Of a DNA stretch of 64,000 nucleotides, positions 27,565-37,566 are shown in pieces. The notes beneath the pieces are model-generated. The model had not been told where the DNA came from. It was given only the letters and a program-made list of their open reading frames with translations, and ran no database searches. Origin of the DNA: Flexicrinis sp001567485 (GTDB lineage: Bacteria > Chloroflexota > Anaerolineae > Aggregatilineales > Phototrophicaceae); NCBI GenBank assembly GCA_030263635.1, contig SZPI01000003.1, positions 1 through 64,000 on the forward strand, given 5' to 3'. Position numbers and translations under genes: made by a program. Position 1 is the stretch's first letter. The number at the start of each line of letters is the position of its first letter.

Positions 27565-29426
27565 GCGAAGATACATATCGCATCAGCGAAGGCGGCCCGT
27601 CCGACCTGCCGGGCAACAGCCAAGAGGCCGCGCGCAAGCTCGCGCAGCGTGCCGATGACGTCGTGACCCTGCTCCAAAGCCAGCGCGATCTGCTGCGTCA
27701 GCGCGGCATGAACCTGCCCGCCGGCGCGCTGGAAACCGTGCTGACGGTCAAGAGCCGCCTCGAATCGCTGAACAAGAAGATCGTCTCGACATTGATCGAG
27801 CTGCGCACGCTGCGCGCATTGGCCGAGACCACGTCGCTCATCACCAGCAACCTCGACACCGAGGACGTGCTCAATCAGGTGATGGACACGGTCGTCGGCC
27901 TGACCGGCGCAGAGCGCGGCTACATCGTCCTGAAAGACCGCGACACCGGCTCATTTGACCAGTTCGCCGTGGCGCGCGGCATTGACGTCAACACGTTGGC
28001 GGCCGATCAGACCCCCAATGCCGCCAACCGCGACTACGCCGTCAGCCGCACGATCATCAACGAGGTCGTCACGACCGGTCAGCCGGTGATGACTACCAAC
28101 GCGCTTGAGGACGAGCGTTTTCAGTCGCAGCAGAGCATCGTGGGCCACGCCATGCGCAGTGTGCTCGCCGTTCCGCTGCGCGTGCGCGGCGAGCTAACCG
28201 GCATCGTCTACTGCGACAACCGCGTGTTGGCCGGCCTGTTCGCTCAGCGCGAGCTTGAACTCGTGACCACGTTCGCCGAACACGCCGCCGTCGCCATTGA
28301 TAACGCCCGCCTGTTCCAAGCCCTGCGCGACCAGCTCGCCGAGGTCACGGCCTTGCGCGATGAACTCGACCGTATCTTCGAGTCGATCACCGCCGGCGTA
28401 CTCACCCTCGACCGTTCCGGGACGATCACGCTGTGCAACCGCGCCGCGATCACCATCTTCTGCGCCGCGAACACCATGGTCGGCCACAGTTTGACCGACT
28501 TCGTCAACGAAATGCCCGGCCCGCTGCAAAGCGCGATGACCTACGTGCGCGCTTCCGCCCGGCCGATGCCGTTCGACTTATCGCTGTTCATCCCCGGACG
28601 CGGCGAGTGTCACCTCAACATCGTCATGTCGCCGTTGGCCGACGGTACAGGTTTGGCGCTCGTGATCGACGATCTCACTGTCGAGAAGGCGCGCGAACAG
28701 CAGTTGGCGGAGGTCACGCGCTATCTTCCGACCGCCCTCGTCAAGAACCTCGCGACCGTCTCCAATTCGGACGTGCGCGGGCAGGAGCGCCAGATCACGG
28801 CGATGTTCTGTGACGTGCGCGGCTTCACACGCTTCAGCGAGAACATCGACCCCGGCGAGGTCGTGCGCGTCATCAACCAGTACCTGAGCCTCGCCAGCGA
28901 CGCGATCGGCCTATTCGAGGGCGTGGTCGACAAGTACATGGGCGATGCCGTCACCGGCCTGTTCAACACACAGTTGAACCCACAGGAAGATCACGCCATC
29001 CGCGCCATTAGCGCCGGGCTGACCATGGTGGCCGAACTGGCCGCACTTCACGAAACCATGCCGGAGGATTACCGGCTCGACTTCGGCATTGGCATCGACA
29101 GCGGACTGGCAGTGCTGGGCAATGTCGGCAGCATGGATCGGCGCGAGTTCACCGCGCTGGGCGAGCCGGTCGTCGTGTCGAAGATCCTGCAAGAGAACGC
29201 GCGCGCGTCGGTCTTAATCAGCGAGGCGACTTATGCGCTGGTGGCCGATACGTTCCAGTGCGAGCCGGTCACGCTCGAAAAGACCAAAGGCAGCATCGCG
29301 GGCTTGACCACCGCTTATCGAGTCGTGCGCCGCAAGCACAATACCGGACTGGTCGCGCTTCTGATCGACTCTGAACTCGCTGACTTGATCCACAAGACCG
29401 ATTCGACCGCCGATGACACCGACTAG
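27561..29426 (+). CDS. GAF-PAS-class III nucleotide cyclase, C1-like half
   Basis: 621-residue paralogue of the preceding protein with the same order: helical N-terminus with LLRQRGMNLP (compare LLRSRGLGLP upstream), GAF (about 95-255), PAS (about 270-390), cyclase domain (about 405-600). Both metal aspartates are present, Asp418 (FCDVRGFT) and Asp462 (DKYMGDAV). The transition-state residues are replaced: Val538 for Asn and Ile542 for Arg in GEPVVVSKIL. This is the pattern of a mammalian C1 domain, whose missing residues are supplied by C2. The purine (ATP or GTP) preference cannot be decided by eye. Confidence 0.87.
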   Translation: MSEDTYRISEGGPSDLPGNSQEAARKLAQRADDVVTLLQSQRDLLRQRGMNLPAGALETVLTVKSRLESLNKKIVSTLIELRTLRALAETTSLITSNLDTEDVLNQVMDTVVGLTGAERGYIVLKDRDTGSFDQFAVARGIDVNTLAADQTPNAANRDYAVSRTIINEVVTTGQPVMTTNALEDERFQSQQSIVGHAMRSVLAVPLRVRGELTGIVYCDNRVLAGLFAQRELELVTTFAEHAAVAIDNARLFQALRDQLAEVTALRDELDRIFESITAGVLTLDRSGTITLCNRAAITIFCAANTMVGHSLTDFVNEMPGPLQSAMTYVRASARPMPFDLSLFIPGRGECHLNIVMSPLADGTGLALVIDDLTVEKAREQQLAEVTRYLPTALVKNLATVSNSDVRGQERQITAMFCDVRGFTRFSENIDPGEVVRVINQYLSLASDAIGLFEGVVDKYMGDAVTGLFNTQLNPQEDHAIRAISAGLTMVAELAALHETMPEDYRLDFGIGIDSGLAVLGNVGSMDRREFTALGEPVVVSKILQENARASVLISEATYALVADTFQCEPVTLEKTKGSIAGLTTAYRVVRRKHNTGLVALLIDSELADLIHKTDSTADDTD

Positions 29427-29519
29427 TGTTTGCGCCTGCGCGAATCCTCATAGACAGCTAACCCAAATTGCGCATAATCCGCCGATCACCCCGAACCGCA
29501 CGACGTGAAGGAACCGCTT

Positions 29520-32108
29520 ATGAATCGGGTACGCCTACTCCTCATCGCCACCCTGATAATTGCCGTGGCGGCCGTGGGTCTTGCACAACCGCTTCCGCTG
29601 ACCGTCACGCCGCCTGCTGGGCCGGTGGGCACCAACCATGAGGTCGTGGCGACCGGCCTACAGCCCAACTCCGGCTATCGGCTCGAAGTCGTCCTGCGCG
29701 AGACCGGCGTCAACGTCTTCACCGCCGACCTCGTTTCCGACTCGAACGGGCAGGCTGCTATCAGCCTGCTGACCGAGCCAACCGACGCGGTCGGCATCTA
29801 CGACTTGACCCTGTTTGAAGGCGACATCCCGGTGCGCACCGGCACGATCACGATCACCGCGCCGTTCGAGCCTCCGTCCGGCACGACCCTATCTTACGGC
29901 GATGCCGTCGAAGGTGCGCTGGCCGTCGGCCAAACAGAGTCGATCTATCTGTTTGACGGCGCCGAAGGTGACATCGTCACGATCGTGCTGCGCTCATCGG
30001 AATTCGACGCTTTCCTGTGGCTGTACGGGCCGGATGGCGCGCAGCTGCGCTACAACGACAACGGCCTTCCGCCGACCAGCGACGCCGCGCTGACGACCTA
30101 CACGCTGCCGGCCACCGGGCGCTACACCATCGTGGCGACCAGCCGCGAAGCCGCCGAGGGCAGCGGCAGCGCCGGGCGTGGATCTTTCACGCTGACGCTC
30201 ACCGCCGCGCGCGTGGCGCAGGAAGGCGCAATCGCGCCGGGCGAAACGATCACTGGCGAGTTGGGGCTGTTGGCCCAGCGCGCGAATTACACGTTTAACG
30301 GACGTGCCGGCGACGTCATCACGGTCGATCTGCGCTCGGAGGCGTTCGACAGCTACCTTCGCCTATTCACGTCGGACGGCGAGCAGCTTGCGCAGGACGA
30401 TGACGGCGGCGGTGGCCTGAACGCGCGCATCAGCCGCTTTGTGCTGCCGTCCGATGGCGAGTACGTCATCGTCGTCGACGGCTTCCGGGGCTTCACCGGC
30501 GAACGCCGCTTGCAAGGCGTATACACCGTGTCGCTTGAGATCGAGGGTCAGGGGCCGGTGATCGCTCAGGCTACGCCGCAGCCCTCTACCCCAACTCCCG
30601 TGCCCGCGATTGCCGGCGCAGTCGGCGAGATCGACTACGGCGAGACGACCGTCGGTGAGCTGACCGAACAAGCTCAGACCGGCGCATTCCGTTTCAACGG
30701 CACGGCCGGCGACCGCGTGACAATCGCGCTGAACTCCGACGCTTTCGATCCGAAACTGCGTCTAGTCGGCCCCGACGGAACGGTGCTGGCCGAGGACGAC
30801 GACAGCGGCCCCGACCTCAACGCGCTCATCAGCGAGTTCACCCTCCCGCGCGACGGCGAGTATGTGATCGAAATCGACGGCTTCCGCGGCGCGTCCGGCG
30901 ACCGCGTTCTACTCGGCGAGTTTTCGCTCAGCCTCACTGCGGGCGGCACGGTGGCGACCGCGCCGACGCAAACACCCGAATCGACCCCAGTCCCGCAGGC
31001 GGGCGGCGCGATCATCGCCGGTCAGACGTTGACGGGCGAGTTCACCGAATCCGTGCAGTCGGCGGTCTACGAGTTCACCGGCCGCGCCGGGGATACGGTC
31101 ACGATTGACCTGCGCTCGGACGAGATCGACCCGTTGGTGCGGCTGATCGGGCCGGACGGCACGGTCGTGGCCGAGGACGACGACAGCGGCGGCGGCGTGC
31201 AAGCGCGTATCAGCGAGTTCACGCTGCCGGCCGACGGCACGTACACCATCGAGGTCGACGCGTTCCGCGGAATCGACAGCCATCGGCTGATCTTCGGCGC
31301 GTTCGAGCTGTCGCTTTCGGTCGTCGAAGCGCCGGTGGCACAGGCCCCGACCGCCACGCCCGAACCCGCCACCCCAGAGCCAACCGCGCCCCCCGCCGGC
31401 GCTACGCCGACCGCGCCCTCCACCCCGTCGATTCCGGCACAGGCCGGCGAGGTCACAGCCATCGTTCCCGGTGATGCCATCACGCTGACGTTTGAAGGCG
31501 GCGAGGGAGAGCAGTTCGAGTTCAGCTTCGAGGGCAGCGCGGGCGACATCGCCAGCTTCAACGTCCTCAGCGACGGCGCGATCGACACCGCCATGGAGAT
31601 CCAAGCCATCGACGGCCTCGCGGTCGCCAGCGATGACGACAGCGGCCCCGGCGCGGATCCGGAACTGCTCGGCGTCGAGCTGCCGGCCTATGGTGGATAC
31701 CGTCTGATCGTTCGGCCGGTAGCGCCGGGCGCGACCGGAACGGCCACGCTCAACTTCCTCAACTACGTCGGCACCGCCATAGGTGAGGGCGGCATCAGCG
31801 TTAGCTTGAACGACAAGTTCGGCCCACAGTCGCTGCGGTTCACCGGCCACGCGGGCGAGACCGTGCGCCTCGTGATCACCAGCGTGTCGCAGATCGGCGG
31901 CGAGCCGGAGATCGTCGTGTCGCAAGGGGCCGAGACCCTCGCCAATCAGGTGATCGGCCGCAACCTGCGCCTGACGTTTGAGTTCGTCACGCCGAGCGAT
32001 GGCCGCGTCGACGTCAAGGTGCTGCGCGAAGCCGGCGCTTACGGAGAGCTGCAAATCTCGCTGGAACGCGTGGTCGAAGAAGAGGAAACGCCCACCGAGA
32101 GCGAATAG
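29520..32108 (+). CDS. Secreted PPC-repeat protein
   Basis: 862 residues with a signal peptide (LLLIATLIIAVAAVGLAQ). An Ig-like N-terminal region is followed by about five bacterial pre-peptidase C-terminal (PPC) type beta domains. Their recurring pattern is Y.F.G.AGD.VTI.L.S..FD..L.L.GPDG..LA.DDD, then I..F.LP.DG.Y.I.V. Thr/Pro-rich linkers separate the domains. No protease domain accompanies them. PPC domains usually sit beside secreted enzymes and bind polymers or act in folding. I start it at ATG 29520, with GAAGGA 7 nt upstream. It follows the cyclase pair after 93 bp and may be separately expressed. Confidence 0.83.
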   Translation: MNRVRLLLIATLIIAVAAVGLAQPLPLTVTPPAGPVGTNHEVVATGLQPNSGYRLEVVLRETGVNVFTADLVSDSNGQAAISLLTEPTDAVGIYDLTLFEGDIPVRTGTITITAPFEPPSGTTLSYGDAVEGALAVGQTESIYLFDGAEGDIVTIVLRSSEFDAFLWLYGPDGAQLRYNDNGLPPTSDAALTTYTLPATGRYTIVATSREAAEGSGSAGRGSFTLTLTAARVAQEGAIAPGETITGELGLLAQRANYTFNGRAGDVITVDLRSEAFDSYLRLFTSDGEQLAQDDDGGGGLNARISRFVLPSDGEYVIVVDGFRGFTGERRLQGVYTVSLEIEGQGPVIAQATPQPSTPTPVPAIAGAVGEIDYGETTVGELTEQAQTGAFRFNGTAGDRVTIALNSDAFDPKLRLVGPDGTVLAEDDDSGPDLNALISEFTLPRDGEYVIEIDGFRGASGDRVLLGEFSLSLTAGGTVATAPTQTPESTPVPQAGGAIIAGQTLTGEFTESVQSAVYEFTGRAGDTVTIDLRSDEIDPLVRLIGPDGTVVAEDDDSGGGVQARISEFTLPADGTYTIEVDAFRGIDSHRLIFGAFELSLSVVEAPVAQAPTATPEPATPEPTAPPAGATPTAPSTPSIPAQAGEVTAIVPGDAITLTFEGGEGEQFEFSFEGSAGDIASFNVLSDGAIDTAMEIQAIDGLAVASDDDSGPGADPELLGVELPAYGGYRLIVRPVAPGATGTATLNFLNYVGTAIGEGGISVSLNDKFGPQSLRFTGHAGETVRLVITSVSQIGGEPEIVVSQGAETLANQVIGRNLRLTFEFVTPSDGRVDVKVLREAGAYGELQISLERVVEEEETPTESE

Positions 32109-32112
32109 GTAG

Positions 32113-32488
32113 GGGACAGTTGTCAGGGGGCAGCCCATACGCCCCGACTGTCGGTGCTCCTCTCTCCCCGGCGATCAACGGGAGCACCGACGGTCGGGAA
32201 AGTGATCGCCGCCGCAGCGATTACGCTCTGACGCTGCCCCCAGCCCCTTCAGTGGGCTTCGCACGGTTTAGCCGTGCGTTTCAACGCTCGGCGGATAGCC
32301 GTCAGGGACAGTTATCAGGGGGCAGCCCATACGCCCCGCAGTCGGTGCTCCTCTCTCCCCGGCGATCAAGGGGAGCACCGACGGTCGGGAAAGTGATCGC
32401 CGCCGCAGCGATTACGCTCTGACGCTGCCCCCAGCCTCTTCAGTGGGCTTCGCACGGTTTAGCCGTGCGTTTCAACGCTCGGCGGATA
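32113..32488. repeat. Tandem 192-bp palindromic repeat (two copies)
   Basis: Copy 1 is 32113-32304 and copy 2 is 32305-32488, nearly identical. Each holds nested inverted repeats, given here for copy 1. Outer arms GGGGGCAGC (32126-32134) and GCTGCCCCC (32233-32241) enclose GTCGGTGCTCC (32150-32160) and GGAGCACCGAC (32181-32191). A separate hairpin GCACGG/CCGTGC follows. A short third fragment, CTCGGCGGATA, is repeated at 32491-32501. No protein is encoded. This is the whole content of the gap between the PPC and GNAT genes. Confidence 0.88.
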
Positions 32489-32525
32489 TACTCGGCGGAT
32501 AGACGTCAGCGGTAAAGGAGTCCTC

Positions 32526-33119
32526 ATGTCGTGGTTCTCGACAATCCATACGCCGCGCCTGATCCTCCGCGAATACGCCGGGGGTGACGCGGAAAACCGT
32601 GAGGCGCTCATGCGGGAGTCCTTCGGGAGCGACGATACGCTTGAGCGGCACCGGGACTGGCTCGACTGGACAATCGCCAGCTACCGCGAACACGGGGCGA
32701 TGTCTCAGGCGCCATACGGGGACTACGCCGTCGTGCTGCGCGATACAGGCGAGGTCGTGGGGTCGGTCGGGTTGGTGCCAGCGGGTGTGCCGTGGGCGGT
32801 GCTGCCGGCCTTCCGGCTGCCCGGCGAGCCGCATCACACGCTCGTCAGCGCGGAATACGGCCTGTTCTGGGCGACTCGCAGCGCGTGGCGCGGCCGTGGA
32901 ATCGCGGCCGAAGCGGCACACGCCTTCACGCACGAATTCTTGTTCGGTGTCATGCGAGTGTGCCGCGTGATCGCAGCAACCGAGCGTGACAACCTGCCCA
33001 GCCAGCGTGTGATGCACAAACTAGGGATGACGGTGTACGAGAACCCCACCCCTGAGCCGTTCTGGTTTCAGGTCATCGGTGTACTCAATCACCCCGCGAT
33101 CAGTGGTTTCGCGGGCTAG
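32526..33119 (+). CDS. GNAT acetyltransferase (RimJ/RimL-like)
   Basis: 197 residues. The start pattern TPRLILREY and the acetyl-CoA loop SAWRGRGIAAEAAHAFTHEFLF (the R-G-x-G-x-A type) place it in the RimJ/RimL group of GNAT enzymes. The later RDNLPSQRVMHKLGM motif agrees. Substrates of this group range from ribosomal protein N-termini to small molecules and cannot be named here. AGGAG precedes the ATG. It ends within the CTAG shared with the convergent oxidoreductase stop. Confidence 0.88.
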   Translation: MSWFSTIHTPRLILREYAGGDAENREALMRESFGSDDTLERHRDWLDWTIASYREHGAMSQAPYGDYAVVLRDTGEVVGSVGLVPAGVPWAVLPAFRLPGEPHHTLVSAEYGLFWATRSAWRGRGIAAEAAHAFTHEFLFGVMRVCRVIAATERDNLPSQRVMHKLGMTVYENPTPEPFWFQVIGVLNHPAISGFAG

Positions 33120-34126
33120 GTCAGCGGCGGATACACGCGCTCGGCAGCGGCAAAGCCCGACCGGATGCGGTCGGCCAGCGTGGGCCGGCGGTTCGTGACG
33201 ATATAGTCGCTGCCTGCGACGGCGGCGCCTTCCGGCAGCGCACGGTGCAGCGCCTCCATGCGCGCGACAAAGCCCGTATCCTGCCACTCCAGCGGTTCAT
33301 CGAAAGGCCACACGCTGACGATAGGCTGGATCAGCCCCAGCGGCAGATCGAACATCCGGGTCACCTGCGCTGCAACGTCATCCGGGTTCCATCGGGTTTC
33401 AAGAACGGCCGGATCACAGCGCATCCCGAACTGCAACCACGTCATCCCTTCGGGGACACGAACCGGATGGTCGATGCGAGCGATGTACGCGATCGGGTGA
33501 TCCGCCGGAAGCGCGGCGGGGAGCTTGCCATCGATATCCGCCGTGTACTGCACGACGTTCACGCGGGCGATCGTGTCGAAGCGGTAGCGCTCCAACTGCG
33601 CCGCCGCGTCGGGGCTGAGACCGCGCAGGATCCGTTCAGCGCGGGGCGCCGACACGGCGATCACCACCGCGTCGGATTCCAGCACCGTTCCGTTTTCCAA
33701 ACACACGCAGAAGCGCGGAAATCCATGCGCACGGGCCGCCGCGTCAAACTCGCCCACCGACGTCACGGCCGATTGCATGAGCAGCGTGTAGTCCGGGGAC
33801 ATCCCGACCGCCCCCAACACCGACTCTTGAGCGCGCCTGAACATGAACCAAGTGCGGGCGTCGCCCATCGGCACGGGGACGAGTTCGTCCTCCAGACCAA
33901 GCGCGTCCCACAGCGGATCAGCCGGATCGTCCAACGTGCCAACGCACCCGCGATCAATCTGGATCTCAAGCGGGTCAGCACGATGAGTCGACACCGACGC
34001 GCCAACCCGCTTCTTGAGGTCGATGAGCGTGATGCGGAGTCCCCCTCGATTCCGGAGCGCGCGGGCAGCGGCCAGACCCGACAACCCCGTGCCGATGACG
34101 ACGGCGTGCGGCGGCGTGCGGCGCAT
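33116..34126 (-). CDS. FAD-dependent amine-oxidase-like oxidoreductase
   Basis: 336 residues with a Rossmann FAD-binding start (AVVIGTGLSGLAAARAL, GxGxxG at Gly12/14/17) and an amine-oxidase-family C-terminal end, VAGSDYIVTNRRPTLADRIRSGFAAAERV. At 336 residues it is shorter than typical members (about 430-500), so part of the substrate domain appears reduced. It lies 17 bp downstream of metK in the same direction with no terminator seen between. It is therefore probably on the SAM-riboswitch-controlled transcript. The substrate is unknown. Confidence 0.82.
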   Translation of the reverse strand: MRRTPPHAVVIGTGLSGLAAARALRNRGGLRITLIDLKKRVGASVSTHRADPLEIQIDRGCVGTLDDPADPLWDALGLEDELVPVPMGDARTWFMFRRAQESVLGAVGMSPDYTLLMQSAVTSVGEFDAAARAHGFPRFCVCLENGTVLESDAVVIAVSAPRAERILRGLSPDAAAQLERYRFDTIARVNVVQYTADIDGKLPAALPADHPIAYIARIDHPVRVPEGMTWLQFGMRCDPAVLETRWNPDDVAAQVTRMFDLPLGLIQPIVSVWPFDEPLEWQDTGFVARMEALHRALPEGAAVAGSDYIVTNRRPTLADRIRSGFAAAERVYPPLT

Positions 34127-34143
34127 ACGACCGCGCGGCGGGG

Positions 34144-35391
<1,248 letters not shown>

Positions 35392-35411
35392 GGCTCAATT
35401 CCTCGTTGCAA

Positions 35412-35446
35412 CAAAAAACGAAAACGCCGCTTACGGTTAAGGGCGT
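35412..35446 (-). terminator. Riboswitch expression-platform terminator
   Basis: On the minus strand ACGCC (35446-35442) pairs with GGCGT (35428-35424), with extra pairing of CTTA/TAAG inside. A T-rich tract (35424-35413) follows. It lies between the SAM-I aptamer and the metK start. Confidence 0.85.
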
Positions 35447-35467
35447 CTTGGGTAGGTGTGAGGCTTT

Positions 35468-35573
35468 CACTCATCTCCCAGAGGCGACCTCTGCAGGACT
35501 TGGCACCGTGCCGGAAAACCGGAGGTTGCCGCGAGTTCGCCGGGCCTGTTCCCTCCCTCGCTCGTGATGAGTG
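35468..35573 (-). promoter_or_regulatory. SAM-I (S-box) riboswitch aptamer of metK
   Basis: The 8-bp P1 helix pairs CACTCATC with its complement across 35566-35573 and 35468-35475. Between the arms, the minus strand carries the S-box core: GGGAACAGGCCC, CGGCAACC, GGTGCCAAGTCCTGCAG. About 20 nt downstream a terminator hairpin forms the expression platform. This is the classical SAM-sensing transcription attenuator of methionine genes. Confidence 0.93.
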
Positions 35574-35617
35574 CAGTTGAACTGCACGAATACAGCGGCG
35601 GCGCCGCGTTAAGAGTC

Positions 35618-35646
35618 AGTGTATCACGGGGTTGCCGCGCAATCAA
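35618..35646 (-). promoter_or_regulatory. Promoter of the metK leader
   Basis: On the minus strand TTGATT (35646-35641) and TACACT (35623-35618) are 17 bp apart. This would start the RNA about 40 nt before the riboswitch. Confidence 0.65.
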
Positions 35647-35743
35647 CGGTACGGCGTGCCATCACCCGGTCACGACGCGGTCACGCGATTTGGCCTTTCG
35701 CGGTACAGTGGAATCATCGTGCGCCTCTGCGGGGAGGTACCCT

Positions 35744-36289
35744 ATGATCCGTCTGCTGCTGATCCTCTTGGTTGTTGCGTATCTTGCCGTGCCGGTCGGC
35801 GCCGGAGTCATCTTGTTCACGGCCGCCCGCGACATGATCGATACCGTGTCGCCCGTATATGAGTCGGCCTCGGAGTCACTGAACGATGCGGCTGATCGCC
35901 TCGGAACGTCGATGGATGGCCTCAAAGCCAGCTTTCAGCCGATCGCCAATACGATCAACAGCTTGAGAAACCGTCTCAGCGAGATCAACAGCTTTATCCG
36001 AGACAACGTGAACGCCGTGATCGAATTCATCAACAATACGCCGGGGGTTCACATCCCTCTATTCGAAGGGATCACGATCCCGACAGCCATCAACGTCAAC
36101 TTTCTCACCAATCTCGGAAACGACGTCAGTGACGTGATCGAGGACGTGCGCGATATCATCGACACCACGCGCGAGGCGGTCGCGGCGCAGACCCGTATGC
36201 TCGGCCTCGGCGCGCTGCTGATCGGCGCATGGCTGGCGCTGACTCAGGTGCTGGTGATCGTGGCGGTCGCGCGCAGCATCGGTCGGTAA
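35744..36289 (+). CDS. Small two-helix membrane protein with helical outer segment
   Basis: 181 residues with hydrophobic helices at about 3-25 and 150-175. Between them is a long helical region with SESLNDAADRLGTSMDGLKASFQPIANTINSLRNRLSEINSF. It is predicted to be coiled and amphipathic. No family is recognised. ATG 35744 has GGGGAGG 6 nt upstream; the longer frame would run into the metK leader on the other strand. It is a single gene between two leftward units. Confidence 0.72.
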   Translation: MIRLLLILLVVAYLAVPVGAGVILFTAARDMIDTVSPVYESASESLNDAADRLGTSMDGLKASFQPIANTINSLRNRLSEINSFIRDNVNAVIEFINNTPGVHIPLFEGITIPTAINVNFLTNLGNDVSDVIEDVRDIIDTTREAVAAQTRMLGLGALLIGAWLALTQVLVIVAVARSIGR

Positions 36290-36292
36290 CGG

Positions 36293-37561
36293 CTACCCGC
36301 ACGGGTTATATGGATCGAGCGGAGTCTGCATCTGGTCGGGCGGATAGGCCGGCACGATGAAGTCCCCACACACTTTCTCCATACGCAGCAGCGCGTCGAA
36401 CGCGGGGCGCAGCGAGATATAGCCCATGTCGAGATGCGGCACGGTGATCGAGAACCAGTACTGCTCGTCGTCTTCCGTCCAGTGCACGTCGGCAAGGAAG
36501 ATCGCGCTCATCAGGCCAACCCACGGCCGCCAGTGTTCGGCGGCATAGGCGTATGCCTCGCGCATGTACTCTGCCTGCTGTTCTTCGGTCACGGCGTACC
36601 AACTGTAATCCGGGTTGTTCGGGTTGGTCGTCCAGCCGACCTCAAGCAGCGCCATCTGCCGCGCGGCATCGCCGTTGGCGATCATGATCTTGCGCAGGTC
36701 TTCGATACGCCGGAAGCTCATCCAGCGCTGCCGGCCTTTCGCCACCGCATCATCCGGGCCAACATGAGGCGCGTCATAACCGGCGGCATGCGCGCCGACG
36801 ACGTCGACATACTGCTGAAAGCCAGCGTCGTACATATCCTGCAAGTACAGGTCGTCACGGCGCGCGATGGCGTCATCGTTGCCGGTCGGCGACAAGCCGG
36901 CGGAGATAATGATCGCGTCCGGGTCGGCCGCGCGGATCGCACCGCTGCACGCCGCCAACAAGTCCACATAGCCGCGCGCGTTCGGCACAAACCCTCCCCA
37001 CTCGCGCGAGAGGTTCGGCTCGTTCCACACCTGATACGCCCGGATGCGCCCGGCATAGCGGCCGGCCACTGCGCCGCAGTAGTCCGCGACATCGGCGAGA
37101 TCGGCGGCGGGGCCGTCGTGCGCATCCGGCGAGAAACCATCCGCCCGCGCCCATTCCGGCGTTACGCCTAACCGCGCAACCATCTGCACGCGGCGCGCCT
37201 CCAACCCGTCCATGATCTCGTCAAGCCGCGAGAAATCATACGGCCCGCCCGGTTCGGCTTGCAGATCATCCCACGCCACGGTGTGCTTGATGTGCGTGAA
37301 CCGCATCATCCGGATCCAGTCCATCTGCGTAGTGGCTAACCCGCCATCCCACCACAGAAAGGCCTGAATCGCATAGGTCAGCGACTCGAACGGCGGGTCG
37401 ATGACCGCCGCGCCCATGAACGGGTCGTCGTCGGCGCGCGTTCTCAACAGCAGCAGCACGCCAAACGTGACAACCAGCGCGACCGTCAACAGCGCTGCGA
37501 TGCGGACAAACACCGCCCTCCGCATCCGTGCGGATACGGAGGGCGAAACAGAGGCTTCCAT
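36293..37561 (-). CDS. Membrane-anchored glycoside-hydrolase-like protein (clan GH-A type)
   Basis: 422 residues with an N-terminal anchor helix (about 20-42) and a TIM-barrel-like outer domain. The acid/base candidate is Glu181 in VWNEPNLSREW and the nucleophile candidate is Glu307 in ALLEVGW. This matches the Asn-Glu-Pro and strand-7 Glu of clan GH-A enzymes (GH5/GH39-like). It is last in a three-gene operon of related proteins. The start is ATG 37561, 5 bp after the upstream stop. The substrate is unknown; a surface polysaccharide is likely. Confidence 0.8.
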   Translation of the reverse strand: MEASVSPSVSARMRRAVFVRIAALLTVALVVTFGVLLLLRTRADDDPFMGAAVIDPPFESLTYAIQAFLWWDGGLATTQMDWIRMMRFTHIKHTVAWDDLQAEPGGPYDFSRLDEIMDGLEARRVQMVARLGVTPEWARADGFSPDAHDGPAADLADVADYCGAVAGRYAGRIRAYQVWNEPNLSREWGGFVPNARGYVDLLAACSGAIRAADPDAIIISAGLSPTGNDDAIARRDDLYLQDMYDAGFQQYVDVVGAHAAGYDAPHVGPDDAVAKGRQRWMSFRRIEDLRKIMIANGDAARQMALLEVGWTTNPNNPDYSWYAVTEEQQAEYMREAYAYAAEHWRPWVGLMSAIFLADVHWTEDDEQYWFSITVPHLDMGYISLRPAFDALLRMEKVCGDFIVPAYPPDQMQTPLDPYNPCG

Positions 37562-37566
37562 CGGAG

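Noticed and set aside
32120..32422. A 100-residue frame across the tandem repeat
   Set aside because: It follows the repeat unit exactly and repeats its own sequence. It is a by-product of the duplicated palindromes.
32113..32488. CRISPR array
   Set aside because: There are only two 192-bp units in direct contact, with no short repeats and no variable spacers, and no cas genes are in the window.
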